A DNA stretch of 64,000 nucleotides from Fen-1258 sp964449775. Its GTDB lineage: Bacteria; Bacteroidota; Ignavibacteria; Ignavibacteriales; Melioribacteraceae. The notes under the pieces are model-generated. The model searched no databases, was not told the origin of the DNA, and saw nothing but the letters and a program-made list of their open reading frames with translations. Numbering within the stretch: the stretch's first letter is position 1; each line of letters begins with the position of its first letter. A program made the position numbers and the translations under genes. Of this stretch, positions 1 through 9,013 are shown piece by piece. The stretch lies in assembly GCA_964449775.1 (NCBI GenBank), contig CAYVBQ010000002.1, positions 62,001 through 126,000 on the forward strand. Reading direction: 5' to 3'.

Positions 1-135
1 TCATGTCGATACCATTTTATCAATTGTCCTTTTCTGTCTGTCGAGATGAACCTGCCTGGCAGCAGACAGGTCTCGATTTACATTTTGCGATTCGGCGAAT
101 CGCTCTACAATTTTGACATTTACGTCAGTCTCCAT
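1..135 (-). CDS. Possible small ORF at the window edge
   Basis: A 44-codon reading frame starts at an ATG at 133-135 behind a purine-rich stretch and stops at the first bases of the window. The peptide is charged and shows no domain I recognise. Its middle is a CCTG/CAGG palindrome (about 50-72) like other repeats in the window, so it may be read-through of a repeat rather than a gene. Confidence 0.15.
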   Translation of the reverse strand: METDVNVKIVERFAESQNVNRDLSAARQVHLDRQKRTIDKMVST

Positions 136-157
136 ACTACATACTCCCTACTCCCTA

Positions 158-1808
158 CTATTGCTTATTGACCTGCAAACCAAAACTAAACGTAGTTCCT
201 TCACCAAGCCGGCTCTCTACCCAAATACTTCCGTTACGCTTTTCAACAAATTCTTTGCAGGGGAACAAACCCAAACCCGTACTATCTTCTCCTTCTGTTC
301 CTTGAGAACTTACTTTTTCGTCTATCTTGAATAATCTCTTAACATCATAGTCGGACATTCCAACACCGGTATGGCGCACGGATATTTCAACCATTTTATT
401 TTCTATTTCTTTTGCACTCACAATTACCTTACCACCTTGTTTAGTAAACTTTACAGCATTAGACAAAAGATTACGAAAAACTGACTTGATCATATTCTCA
501 TCGACATATACACTTATTAAATCCGGTGTTGAATTGACAATTGTAATTTCCTTTTGTAAAGTTTTTTGATTGATTGTACCAATAGCTTGATTAATTATTT
601 CTTTCAGGAGGTAATCTTTAGGTGAAAAATCTAATGTTCCTTTTTGAATCTGTACCCAATCGAATAAATTTTTTAACAGTTTAGAAAGATTCTTTGCGGA
701 TTTATTCATTTCACCCGCGATTTTTGATAATTCCGCAGTTGAGAATTCACTAATATCTTCAGCCATCATTTCTGTTATCCCTATAAATCCTTGGAATGGG
801 CTTAATAAATCGTGAGCAATTATAAAATAATTTGTCTTTTTCTGCATTCAACTGAGATAGTTCTCTGTTTGTTTTTTCTAATAACGCATCGGTTTTCTTG
901 CGTTCAGTGATATCCGTAAAGACGGCAGCACTCCCAACAAAGTTACCGCTATCATCAAACAGTGGACTTGGTGCAATAATGGTATCAATTTTTCTCCCAT
1001 CCTTACGCAGCCAGGCAATTTCATAACTTTGTAGTTCTCCTTTGTGTCGCAATATCATCTGCTCTTGTAGGATTTTTTGATTTTCTTCATCGAATACAAG
1101 AGTAATTGGTTTGCCGATTAATTCATCCAATTCATATCCCAACAAATCACAGCCCTGCTTATTAATAAATGTAATTTTTCCATCTTCGTCTTGAACACCA
1201 AGCCCCTCGCTCATAGCATCAACCAGGTTACGATATTTCATCTCGCTTAGCTGTAACTCTGCTTCTGCTTGTTTGCGTGCAGTGATATTGTCTATGGATA
1301 CTTGCATCGAAATACTTCCGTTGCCGTTTCGGATTATAACAGATTCCAAAAGAGCCCAAAATACTTTATGGTTTTTCTTCAATCTTAATTCTAACTGCTG
1401 CTGTTTATTACTTTCTAATTGTTGTCTTTTGTATAAGTAGAAACTATTCTGGTCTTCAGAGATGATAAATTTTGTAAACGGTTTATTTTCTAATTGTTTT
1501 TTTTCTACACTAAATAATTTAACTGCAGTTTGATTAGCTCCGGTTATAAGACCATCCTCGGATAATGTGATGTAACCAACCGGTGCAAGGTTATAAAGAT
1601 CAAAATATTTTTGGCGGGCTTCATCAAGAGCAAGCTGAGCGGTACGTAATTCTTCATTCTGTATTTCAAGTTCAATCTGGTGAACTTGGAGTTCATGAAT
1701 CAGCTTTTCCGCATCTTGTGCAGTCAATTTCTTTAATTGAGTTGGTTGCTTTCCGAGTTTCTCTTCGGCAAGTTTTCGGATTTCGGAAATGTTTGCCGCC
1801 CAAAACAA
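158..1808 (-). pseudogene. PAS-domain sensor histidine kinase, frameshifted and decayed
   Basis: Two overlapping frames together encode one sensor kinase. The upstream frame (1808 to about 830) has an N-terminal coiled coil (HELQVHQIELEIQNEEL) and two PAS domains; the second ends in a PAC-type VFTDITERKK. The downstream frame (about 830 to 158) resumes with the phospho-acceptor box IIAHDLLSPF, a dimerisation helix and an HATPase domain. A one-base shift in an A/T-rich stretch near 822-830 separates AEKDKLF from IIAHD. Decay is also visible in the ATP site: the G1 box reads RHTGVGM, lacking the usual Asp, while the G2 box (TGLGL) is kept. The first codon is TTG at 1808; no response regulator lies beside it. 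Probably inactive; the frameshift alone could be a sequencing error, but the lost Asp argues for real decay. Confidence 0.8.
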
Positions 1809-1975
1809 CTATGCAGCAACTGTCAACGCAACTTTATTTTTAAAATCAGTTTGTTTACTAATCACACTTTAAAGAGCAACTAACTCTGAAAAGCCAAACC
1901 CGAAAAACACACTACGACCGATTCGATAGAAGCGGTCGGGCTGAGACGCGGGTTATGCTTTAGGAGATATTTATT
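1809..1975. repeat. Cassette-type intergenic repeat, copy A
   Basis: The stretch about 1836-1905 shares its order of words with the spacer at 3396-3470 (AAATCAGTTTGTTTA, then CTTAAAGA, then CTGAAAAGCCAAA). It is followed by a hairpin at about 1916-1940 (CGACCG ... CGGTCG); the copy at 3470-3535 also ends in a GACCG/CGGTC hairpin. Such homologous palindromic spacers at gene boundaries resemble integron attC sites, but no integrase is present in the window. Confidence 0.5.
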
Positions 1976-2164
1976 ATGTATCTAACTAATACTACAAAAA
2001 GACAAGCTAAGATTAATAAACTTGCCATATTTTTCTTGAAGATATTTCGCTTCAATGTTACAACAGTTTCGCAAGACACTAAAAACGCTCAAGTGGATTA
2101 TGTTATTTTTAATAAAGGCGATATTCAATGGGACAAAAGCCCAAAGACTATCCGCCAATCTTAA
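1976..2164 (+). CDS. Possible small basic protein
   Basis: A 62-codon frame begins with ATG 1976 behind a good ribosome-binding site (AGGAG, 9 bases upstream) and is lysine-rich with a hydrophobic stretch near residues 17-25. No family is recognised. It overlaps the 3' end of the opposite-strand gene at 2148 by 17 bases and runs against the direction of its neighbours in this array, so it may be fortuitous. Confidence 0.25.
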   Translation: MYLTNTTKRQAKINKLAIFFLKIFRFNVTTVSQDTKNAQVDYVIFNKGDIQWDKSPKTIRQS

Positions 2165-2489
2165 CATTACAACCAGTAGGTTCGTATGCTTCAATATGTC
2201 GTGCTAATAAATCCGATTCTTCTTGTTTCTTTGAAACTTCCGAACCATTTATATGAGTATGAACATGAGTAGCTCCCTTGCGTGTTACGCAACCATTATT
2301 TTTGTGGGATTCTGTGCGAGCTTTAATATCGCCATCCCCAATATATACCGTGTTCCAACCGGTTTGAGTCTGTTTTGCAAAAATATAATTCCCATTTTGA
2401 TTTGGGTTAAATTCAATATTAATTGGGAATATTTCATATTCATAAACTTTCCCGCTACCACCACTCCAAGTTTGTTTGGGATTACTCAT
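2148..2489 (-). CDS. GIY-YIG-like small protein
   Basis: The 113-residue product has the layout of a compact GIY-YIG fold: GNYIFAKQ (residues about 33-40) as the first strand, VYIGDGDIKAR (about 48-58) as the YIG strand plus following helix with its Arg, and a histidine-rich THVHTHINGSE segment (about 74-84) followed by an E/D-rich helix. It ends with a short Cys/Gly tail. GIY-YIG proteins are usually nucleases; whether this one is catalytic cannot be told, since the first motif lacks a Tyr-Ile pair in the usual form. It is the first gene of the minus-strand cassette-like array and is flanked by palindromic spacers on both sides. Confidence 0.55.
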   Translation of the reverse strand: MSNPKQTWSGGSGKVYEYEIFPINIEFNPNQNGNYIFAKQTQTGWNTVYIGDGDIKARTESHKNNGCVTRKGATHVHTHINGSEVSKKQEESDLLARHIEAYEPTGCNVKIGG

Positions 2490-2704
2490 GTTTCCTCCGA
2501 TGATTTAATTAAAAGCATAACGACGTTGCTTTTCACCCGTCCGCCCCGAACAGCAATGACGAACTGAAAAGTTAATGCCAATAATTTTTAACAATTTTAT
2601 TTAATAGAACAATGTCACTTGCAATGCTTACCTTTTTCACCAAACCCATAAATTTTTAAAATGCCGCAATGAAAACGCGGTCGGGTGGAAAAGCTGGTTA
2701 TATT
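2490..2704. repeat. Cassette-type intergenic repeat, copy B
   Basis: The segment at about 2516-2610 contains a TAACGACGTTGC word followed by GAACAGCAATG and, further on, GTTAATGCCAATAATTTTT. The same series occurs at 3313-3400 and 53860-53945. A second part near 2660-2690 (CGCGGTCGGGTGG) matches the GCGGTCG arm of copies A and C. No reading frame of note is present. Confidence 0.5.
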
Positions 2705-3277
2705 TCATTCATTTTTGCAATCATTATTCTTCCAACTTGGATTACTCGATATCTTTCTTGAAGAAGAATTTTCGATCTCAATATTTCCTTCCTCAGTTGA
2801 TAATCCAGTCATTTCAATTTTACTGTCTTTGAAAATTTTAGAACTATCAGCGTGTCCAAAAGCATTCCTAAAATCTTCTCTTATTGTGTCAAGCTGTTTC
2901 CATTGGTCTTTTGTTAATATTCCCAAAGTCTTTGCTTTACTTATAGTAGAACTCATATCTTTATTCATATAACTTTGAATTCCATCAGAAAAATATAACT
3001 CAAGATTTTCAATGTTACTTTTTGAATCATCTTTGGTTTTACTTTTTTCAATGGAATCTCTATAAATTAACATTAGTTTGATAAACCATTCTATCAAATG
3101 ATTCGTGAGTGTTATAGCAGCTTGATGAAAACCAAACATTATGCATAAAGCGATCTCGTGTCTAAGTGGATCTAGTTCAGGCATACTATAAGGTGTTCCA
3201 TAAATTTTCTCGACAAGTGGATAATACTTCATAAATTGAGTATATCTTTCATCATAGATATTTCTAAACTTCCTCAT
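2705..3277 (-). CDS. Predicted helical HEPN-like protein
   Basis: A 190-residue, mostly helical protein without signal peptide. Near residues 138-143 it has RNAFGH, which fits the R-x4-H signature of HEPN ribonucleases (Arg followed by a polar residue, His five positions after the Arg). HEPN proteins act as RNases in abortive-infection and toxin modules. The N-terminal half (FGFHQAAITLTNHLIEWFIK) is a plausible helical bundle core. No antitoxin partner is adjacent. The call rests on one short motif and on its position between a GIY-YIG-like gene and a Shedu gene, so it is an inference; the protein may instead be an uncharacterised cassette protein. Confidence 0.45.
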   Translation of the reverse strand: MRKFRNIYDERYTQFMKYYPLVEKIYGTPYSMPELDPLRHEIALCIMFGFHQAAITLTNHLIEWFIKLMLIYRDSIEKSKTKDDSKSNIENLELYFSDGIQSYMNKDMSSTISKAKTLGILTKDQWKQLDTIREDFRNAFGHADSSKIFKDSKIEMTGLSTEEGNIEIENSSSRKISSNPSWKNNDCKNE

Positions 3278-3312
3278 ATCTCGACCTTATGAATACTAAT
3301 TTTATTGTCGTA

Positions 3313-3545
3313 TAGCGTTGCTGCTGCTAACTGGCAACCCAGTTTACCTACCAAAGGTAGGAACAGCAATGCCAATTAATTGCAACAACTTTTATTTATA
3401 AATCAGTTTGTTTATTAATCAAACACTTAAAGAACAAATTGCACTGAAAAGCCAAATCTCAAGTGACTTAATCAGACCGCATAACAGAAAGCTTGTCCCG
3501 ATGTTTTCTATCGGGGCGGTCGTTGTTGAGGCGCTTGATAGCTGA
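3313..3545. repeat. Cassette-type intergenic repeat, copy C, with long palindrome
   Basis: Positions about 3313-3390 form a long imperfect palindrome: GTTG outer arm, TAACTGGCA against TGCCAATTA, and an inner stem CCTACC-AAA-GGTAGG. This is the geometry of an integron attC site (paired outer boxes, bulges, small central loop), though the canonical core bases are only partly matched. A second hairpin follows (GACCGC ... CCCGAT/ATCGGG ... GCGGTC, about 3475-3530). Copies A, B and the one at 53860 are related. Confidence 0.55.
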
Positions 3546-3568
3546 CCTTAAAAATGAGTATCTAAATC

Positions 3569-4692
3569 TTATTCAAAATTTTCATTAATAGCTTTTTGTT
3601 CATTTTGAACAATAAATTTTGCTCTCTCATACAATTCATCAAAAGTAATTATTTCTGGATTAGAAATATTTCTTCGAAATGATTCAAATGTTTCTATTTT
3701 ATTTCGATTATCTAATTCCTTCGTATTACCAATAACCAATATTCCCCGGGGATTAACGGTAAATATATTTTTTGAATTAAGTTCATCTGAATTTTCGGGT
3801 TCAAATGATTTCCTTAACCAAGTTTTACAATTGATTTGTATTTGAGAAATACCACCAGTCAAATATTGACTCAGCTGCCACGCACCATTTCTATGCTCAA
3901 TATGATTGTTATCTTTATTAACAGCTAATAGTTTTGTAGATGGTCTTTTAATTTCAACAAGAACTGTAAACTTTATTTCAGCTTCTGAACTAAGTAAGTA
4001 ATCACCTTTTTGATTACCGATACCATGATAATTACTCCCTCCATAATGTGGTTGAACTGTTAACTGTGATAGGAAACAGTATTTTAATCCATAACCGAAG
4101 ATCCATTGATTTCTATTAAAGAAATCTTGCCAATAATCCTCATTATTATCTTTAAATAAATTTTGTTTGAATTCGTTCAGTGCAAGATTTCTTTTATTTT
4201 GAAGTCTAGCTTGCGATAACCTCGTAGCAAGATCAGGATTATTTTCATCAATTCATTCCATATTTCTTTACCATAATTTTTTGATAATAGTTGTTGGATG
4301 AATGTTTTTCGTTCTTCCGGAACTTGCATTAATTCATTTGTTAATCCAACTATATATTCATGTTCTCCAAAACTCACACCCTTTTCACTTAATTTATAAA
4401 GTTTTTCTAACCCAAGATAAAAAGTCCTTAATTGACCGCTTTTAAAATGGAGTTTAATTCCTTCTCCACCTTTCAAAGTTGCTAGATTTATTGAATCTAC
4501 ATCTTCCCATTCATCACTTATTTTTTTTCTTTGGTGAACAATTGTTCCGCTGAGAGTTTCTTTAGTGAGTATTTTAGCATCGTTAATATCTGCAATGAAT
4601 ATTCGTCGTGTATTTTCTTTTTCATAAATCACAATAGGTTCTTTAACATGCGCCGAATATAAAGAAGTGCTTTTCGTTGTAAATTTTTCCAT
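3569..4692 (-). pseudogene. sduA: Shedu anti-phage nuclease SduA (DUF4263), one-base frameshift
   Basis: Read through one missing base near 4250, this locus gives a protein of about 374 residues that matches Shedu from end to end. The N-terminal half (4692 to about 4250) is the regulatory domain, with the DVDSINLATLKGGEGIKL strand pair. After the shift the frame continues DENNPDLATRLSQARLQ, then WIFGYGL, then GDYLLSSEAEIKF and VEIKRPS, which carry the Glu and the Glu-x-Lys of the PD-(D/E)xK-like nuclease, then NGAWQLSQ and the C-terminal PRGILVIGNTKE ... FRRNISNPEIITFDEL typical of DUF4263. All expected blocks are present and the shift is the only lesion, so it may be a recent mutation, phase-variable, or an assembly error. 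Shedu is a single-gene defence system, often found in defence islands. It sits in the cassette-like array and is flanked by palindromic spacers. Confidence 0.85.
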
Positions 4693-4714
4693 ATAAAAAC
4701 CTTTAATTTTAGCC

Positions 4715-4800
4715 AGCTAACTTATACTTATGCTGAACGTATATTTAACTTATATACGCATTCAGCTCATACCTGCCTGCTGGTTTACATGCCGAAGGTA
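4715..4800. repeat. Double-hairpin intergenic spacer, copy D
   Basis: Two hairpins lie in tandem: GCTGAA-CGTATA paired with TATACG-CA-TTCAGC (about 4731-4771), then CATACCT paired with AGGTATG (about 4770-4803). The spacer is upstream of the Shedu gene, where a cassette boundary is expected. Sequence likeness to copies A-C is weak. Confidence 0.4.
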
Positions 4801-4852
4801 TGTCTATCATCCATCAATTTTTCAGTCTAATGGGTTCTTAACATCAAGTCCT

Positions 4853-5047
4853 CTATTCAGCACTTGAGTATTTAATTGCTGCTATTAAAAATAGTTCGTG
4901 CTCTATTTTATGGCTTTTATCTTCAGAGTTGTAGCTATAACGGTCTGTGCAGTGAGTAATTTCCAGTTGATCTAAGAGTTTGATGTTAGAATCAAATATA
5001 TCAGTTAAGATAGATTGGGGGCTATTGGGAAATGATTTATCAACCAT
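4853..5047 (-). CDS. Hypothetical small protein
   Basis: A 64-codon frame, acidic N-terminal part, one hydrophobic patch near the C-terminus (LFLIAAIKY). No domain recognised. It is co-oriented with the Shedu gene and lies between two palindromic spacers, as a cassette gene would, but coding support is limited to frame length and position. Confidence 0.35.
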   Translation of the reverse strand: MVDKSFPNSPQSILTDIFDSNIKLLDQLEITHCTDRYSYNSEDKSHKIEHELFLIAAIKYSSAE

Positions 5048-5124
5048 ACCTTTCGCAATGGTTTAATTTTCAATACTATTCTTTCTAAACACAAAGTAAG
5101 GTTTGGCGGGTTAAGGCGCAATAA

Positions 5125-5332
5125 ACGGTATTCAACCCCAGAGCAAGCTCTGGACTCTTTTTCCGCAGCAAGCTGCGGGGTATTGAACCCGGAAGAGAAT
5201 AAAGGGAACGAATGAGTTCCGTCCCCTTGAACGGAAAATCTACGTAAATATAGTAGCTCAGATTTTTAATCTGGGCAATTTTATAAAGAACAGATTACAA
5301 ACCTGCCCGCCAGTCTTTTTGGCGGGTCTGGG
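5125..5332. repeat. Cluster of short palindromic repeats
   Basis: The gap between the cassette-like array and pta is filled with nested inverted repeats: GGTATTCAA ... TTGAACC arms at 5129-5200 enclosing CCAGAGC/GCTCTGG and CCGCAG/CTGCGG stems, an AGATTTTTAATCT stem near 5250-5270, and CCCGCC-A/T-GGCGGG at about 5305-5327. The last lies just beyond the pta stop codon and could act as its terminator, but there is no clear T-run. Confidence 0.5.
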
Positions 5333-5338
5333 TTACAG

Positions 5339-6319
5339 TTACGCCATCAAGCATGCAATTGCAGCAGTATTAACAATATCATCAACACTACAGCCGCGGC
5401 TTAGATCGAAGAAAGGTTTTTTCAATCCTTGACTGATTGGACCAACGGCTTCTGCGCCGCCAAGCCGTTGAGCAATTTTGTAACCTATATTGCCTGCATT
5501 CAGATCCGGGAATACTAAAACGTTCGCTCGACCTGCAACTTTACTATCCGGCGCTTTTTTCTTACCGACCCCGGCAACAATAGCTGCATCAAATTGTAAT
5601 TCACCATCTACATTTAAATCAGGTCTTTTTTCTTGAACCATCTTTGTTGCTTCACGAACTTTATCAATCAACTCATGTTCGGCGCTTCCTTTTGTTGAGA
5701 ACGAAAGCATGGCAATGTATGCTTCTTCGCCCGTAAGTTTTTTATGATTATCTGCTGTAGAGATTGCAATATCAGCAAGTTGCTTCGCATCCGGATTTGG
5801 ATTCACGGCACAATCGGCAAAACTATAAACAGTATCCGGAAACGCCATCAAGAAGAAACTAGAAACAATTGAAATTCCCTCTTTCATTCCAACACAAAAA
5901 ATTGACGCGCGCATAACATCTGCGGTAGTAGCAAATGAACCGGAGACACTTCCATCTGCCATTCCTTGGTTGACCATCATTCCGCCAAAGAAAATATCAC
6001 GGCGCATAGTCTCGCGTGCTTGTTCAATTGTAACACCTTTGTGTTTGCGAAGATTAAAGAAATAGTTAGTGAAGTCGCTGAGTTTATCACTCTTGTCAGG
6101 ATCAATTATTCTTATGCCTTGAAGATCAACTCCGATTTTTTTTGCGTCGTTTCTAATTTTATCTTCGTTGCCAAGTGTAATTATTGAAGCGATTTTCTCT
6201 TTGGTTAATACTTCTGCAGCTTTCAAGATTCTTTCATCGTGAGATTCCGGCAGCACAATTGTCTTTTTCCTTTGAGAAGCTTTTGATCTAATTTGATTGA
6301 GTAATTCAATTTCTGCCAT
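5339..6319 (-). CDS. pta: Phosphate acetyltransferase
   Basis: Interconverts acetyl-CoA and acetyl phosphate in the cytoplasm, the first step of acetate formation (or the reverse in acetate uptake). The 326-residue length is that of the short, single-domain Pta class. Family blocks seen: IVLPESHDERIL at residues 21-32, the GGMMVNQGMADGSVSG stretch near 111-126, FADCAVNPNP near 168-177, and the C-terminal VFPDLNAGNIGYKIAQRLGGAEAVGPI, which forms the CoA/phosphate site. No acetate kinase gene is adjacent. It is transcribed away from the PerM-type gene, and the 140-bp gap between them must hold both promoters. Confidence 0.95.
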   Translation of the reverse strand: MAEIELLNQIRSKASQRKKTIVLPESHDERILKAAEVLTKEKIASIITLGNEDKIRNDAKKIGVDLQGIRIIDPDKSDKLSDFTNYFFNLRKHKGVTIEQARETMRRDIFFGGMMVNQGMADGSVSGSFATTADVMRASIFCVGMKEGISIVSSFFLMAFPDTVYSFADCAVNPNPDAKQLADIAISTADNHKKLTGEEAYIAMLSFSTKGSAEHELIDKVREATKMVQEKRPDLNVDGELQFDAAIVAGVGKKKAPDSKVAGRANVLVFPDLNAGNIGYKIAQRLGGAEAVGPISQGLKKPFFDLSRGCSVDDIVNTAAIACLMA

Positions 6320-6458
6320 TAGAATATTCCGATATTGTTAAATAATTCAGTACAAATATATGGAATTCCTTAAAAGCAGTTCATATAAATATTTTGAGTT
6401 AATTGCGATTCAAATTGAATTTTTCCCTCGAATTAGGAATATTAGATGGGAGATAAAA

Positions 6459-7532
6459 ATGATTAAGCAAATTATGCCTCTGAATGAGAATCAACTGAAA
6501 AAAAGTAAAAGATATTTTTTAATCTTACTTTCAATCTTTCTGCTTGTGATTCTTTCCATTTTATTAGGCGATATCCTCGCAATGCTTGCAGTTTCCATTT
6601 TAGTGTCGTTGATCTTCAACCCTATTGTTGATTTCCTTGAACGAAAATCATTAAGCAGACTCCTTTCAGTATTGATAGTTTTCATAATAGTGGTACTCTT
6701 GATATCCGCTACCTTTTCATTTCTACTTCCAAGGATTGTAAATCAATTTAATAATCTTTCGACTACCTTAACTCAAGAAAATTTGCAATTGTTTTTCCAA
6801 CATATTGAAAAATCTTTGAAAGCTGCTTTTCCGTTTTTAAATTCGATTAATATTGTTGAAAAATTTACCAACTTCTCACAAAAAATAATTTTCAGTTGGG
6901 GCAACAATCTCAGCAACATAGTTTACAGTATCGTTACTATCATCTCGATTCTTGTAATCGTTCCGTTCATGACTTTCTTTTTACTCAAAGACAATAAACA
7001 TTTAGTGCGCAGTATTATCAACGTAATGCCGAATAAATATTTTGAAGTTTCGTATTCGGTCATAAACAAAATTGGTACTCAACTTGGCCGGTTCGTAAGA
7101 GGATGGATTTTTGATGCATTTCTTGTTGGTTTACTTAGTGGAATTGGTTTGAGTGTTCTCGGGATTAATAATGCAGTATCGATTGGATTCATAGCCGGAA
7201 TCGGTCATCTTATTCCATATTTCGGTCCCATCATTGGCGGAGTACCGGCGATAATTATTTCACTTATTCAATTCGGAAATTTTTCTATGCTTCCAAGCAT
7301 ACTTGTGATGTTTCTCTGTGTTTACGCTATCGATAACGGTTTTATTCAACCAAATGTTTTTTCGAAAGCTACAGATATTCATCCGCTTGGCATAATTATT
7401 CTTATTGTTGCAGGGAGTCAAATACTCGGTGTGTTAGGAATGCTTCTCGCTGTCCCGATTGCTACAGTTGTAAAAACTGCTTCTCGTGAAATATATCTGG
7501 GTTATAGGGATTATAAAATTATTCGCGTTTAA
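6459..7532 (+). CDS. AI-2E/PerM family membrane protein
   Basis: An integral membrane protein with about seven to eight hydrophobic segments: a pair at the N-terminus, one before a long extracytoplasmic helical region, and a cluster in the C-terminal half. The C-terminal GHLIPYFGPIIGGVPAIIISL and DNGFIQPNVFSK motifs are the hallmark of the PerM/TqsA (AI-2E transporter) family. Members have been assigned to autoinducer export or Na+/H+ antiport; the substrate here cannot be inferred. The start at 6459 (MIKQIMPL) is chosen because GGAGAT lies just upstream; the frame is open back to 6360, but that part is not hydrophobic or conserved-looking. Confidence 0.85.
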   Translation: MIKQIMPLNENQLKKSKRYFLILLSIFLLVILSILLGDILAMLAVSILVSLIFNPIVDFLERKSLSRLLSVLIVFIIVVLLISATFSFLLPRIVNQFNNLSTTLTQENLQLFFQHIEKSLKAAFPFLNSINIVEKFTNFSQKIIFSWGNNLSNIVYSIVTIISILVIVPFMTFFLLKDNKHLVRSIINVMPNKYFEVSYSVINKIGTQLGRFVRGWIFDAFLVGLLSGIGLSVLGINNAVSIGFIAGIGHLIPYFGPIIGGVPAIIISLIQFGNFSMLPSILVMFLCVYAIDNGFIQPNVFSKATDIHPLGIIILIVAGSQILGVLGMLLAVPIATVVKTASREIYLGYRDYKIIRV

Positions 7533-7616
7533 ATGCATTTACCCGTCATTGACAATCGTTTCGATTGAATCTCATGCTTTCTTTGAATAGTTTACTTTAA
7601 AATTTTTAGGAAAACT

Positions 7617-9013
7617 ATGCAAATTCAATTTATAGGCGCTGCACAAACTGTTACAGGTTCAATGCATTTAATCAAAACTAAGCAGGCAAAATTTCTGCTC
7701 GATTGCGGTCTATACCAAGGCAAACGAAAAGAAGCATTTGAATTGAACCGGACGTTTGATTTCTTCGATCCGAAAGCGATTGATTTCGTCATTCTCTCAC
7801 ATGCACATATTGATCACGCTGGAAATCTTCCCTCTCTGGTGAAGAAAGGATTCACGGGGAAAATTTTCTCCACATTTGCTACACGTGATCTTTCGGTGGT
7901 TATGCTTCAAGATAGCGCTCATATTCAAGAAAAAGATGTTGAGTTCGTAAACAAAAGAAGAAAGCGACAAGGAAAGAATCTCTTTGAACCGCTCTATGTT
8001 CAAGAGGATGCGTTGAAATCGTTAGATCAATTTGTTGGAATAAATTATCGTCAATCATATGAAGTGGCTGAAGGAATTACTCTTACGTTTTACGATGCCG
8101 GGCATATCCTCGGATCTGCTTTAGTTCATCTTGTAATTAAAGAAGATGAAAAGATTTTCAGCCTCGCATTCTCCGGCGATCTTGGCAGACCAAATCTTCC
8201 AATTCTTAAAGACCCGGAAAGAATTCCAAACGTAGATTATTTTATTTGTGAGAGTACTTATGGAGGAAAAACTCATGAAAATCCATTGAATACAGGAGAA
8301 GTACTCACCGGCATCCTCAAGAAAGCCTTCTTAAAAAAATCGAAAATAATCATTCCAGCATTTAGTGTTGGAAGAACGCAAGAAATAGTCTATGCACTTC
8401 ATAAAATTTCGAGAATAAGAAAGCTGAAGAGATACCGGTTTATGTTGATAGTCCTCTTGCTGTAAACGCAACAGATGTTTTCAGGCTGCATCCGGAATGC
8501 TTTGATACCGAGACAATGGAATTTTTACTAAAGAATAAAGATCCGCTTGGCTTCAGCCGTCTGACTTATATAACGAGCGCGGAGGAATCAAAAAAACTCA
8601 ACAGTATTGATGGACCCTGTATAATTATTTCAAGTAGCGGAATGTGCGAAGCCGGGCGGATATTGCATCATCTTGCAAATAATATTAGGAATCCAAGAAA
8701 CATTATTCTGATGGTTGGTTACGCTGCCGAAAATACTCTTGGTAGAAAGCTAATCGATGGCGAGAAAAAAGTTAATATTTTTGGAGAAGAATTTAATGTA
8801 GAAGCTGAGGTAATTGTCATGCAGTCGTTCAGCGCCCATGCAGACGAAAATGAATTGTTGGCTTATGCATTACAACTCGATAAAAATCAGATGCAGCAAA
8901 TTTTTCTAGTGCACGGCGAAATTGATCAACAAGAAATTTTCAAAAAACATCTTGGGACAAGTGGTTTCAAAAAAATTTCAATCCCGAATCGCGGTTATGA
9001 GGTTACTTTATAA
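7617..9013 (+). pseudogene. Beta-CASP metallo-beta-lactamase RNA nuclease, one-base frameshift
   Basis: Two frames (7617-8465 and from about 8410 to 9013) join into one protein of about 465 residues. The first carries the metallo-beta-lactamase motifs SHAHIDHAGNLP, YDAGHILGSA and SGDLGRP, then the beta-CASP motif A CESTYGGKTH and IPAFSVGRTQEI. The second carries VDSPLAVNATDVF, SSSGMCEAGRI and the histidine motif SFSAHADENEL. This is the CPSF73-like RNA nuclease/processing family (YSH1-type), cytoplasmic. A single T appears to be missing from the run at 8407-8409. Everything else is intact, so a sequencing indel is as likely as a true loss. Confidence 0.85.

Noticed and set aside
2253..2567. 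Plus-strand frame of 104 codons
   Set aside because: Antisense to the GIY-YIG-like gene and its upstream spacer; it has no ribosome site and no recognisable domain.
8922..8996. Earlier start of the FN3 lipoprotein
   Set aside because: It lies in the coding part of the beta-CASP nuclease and would place the lipoprotein signal inside the protein.
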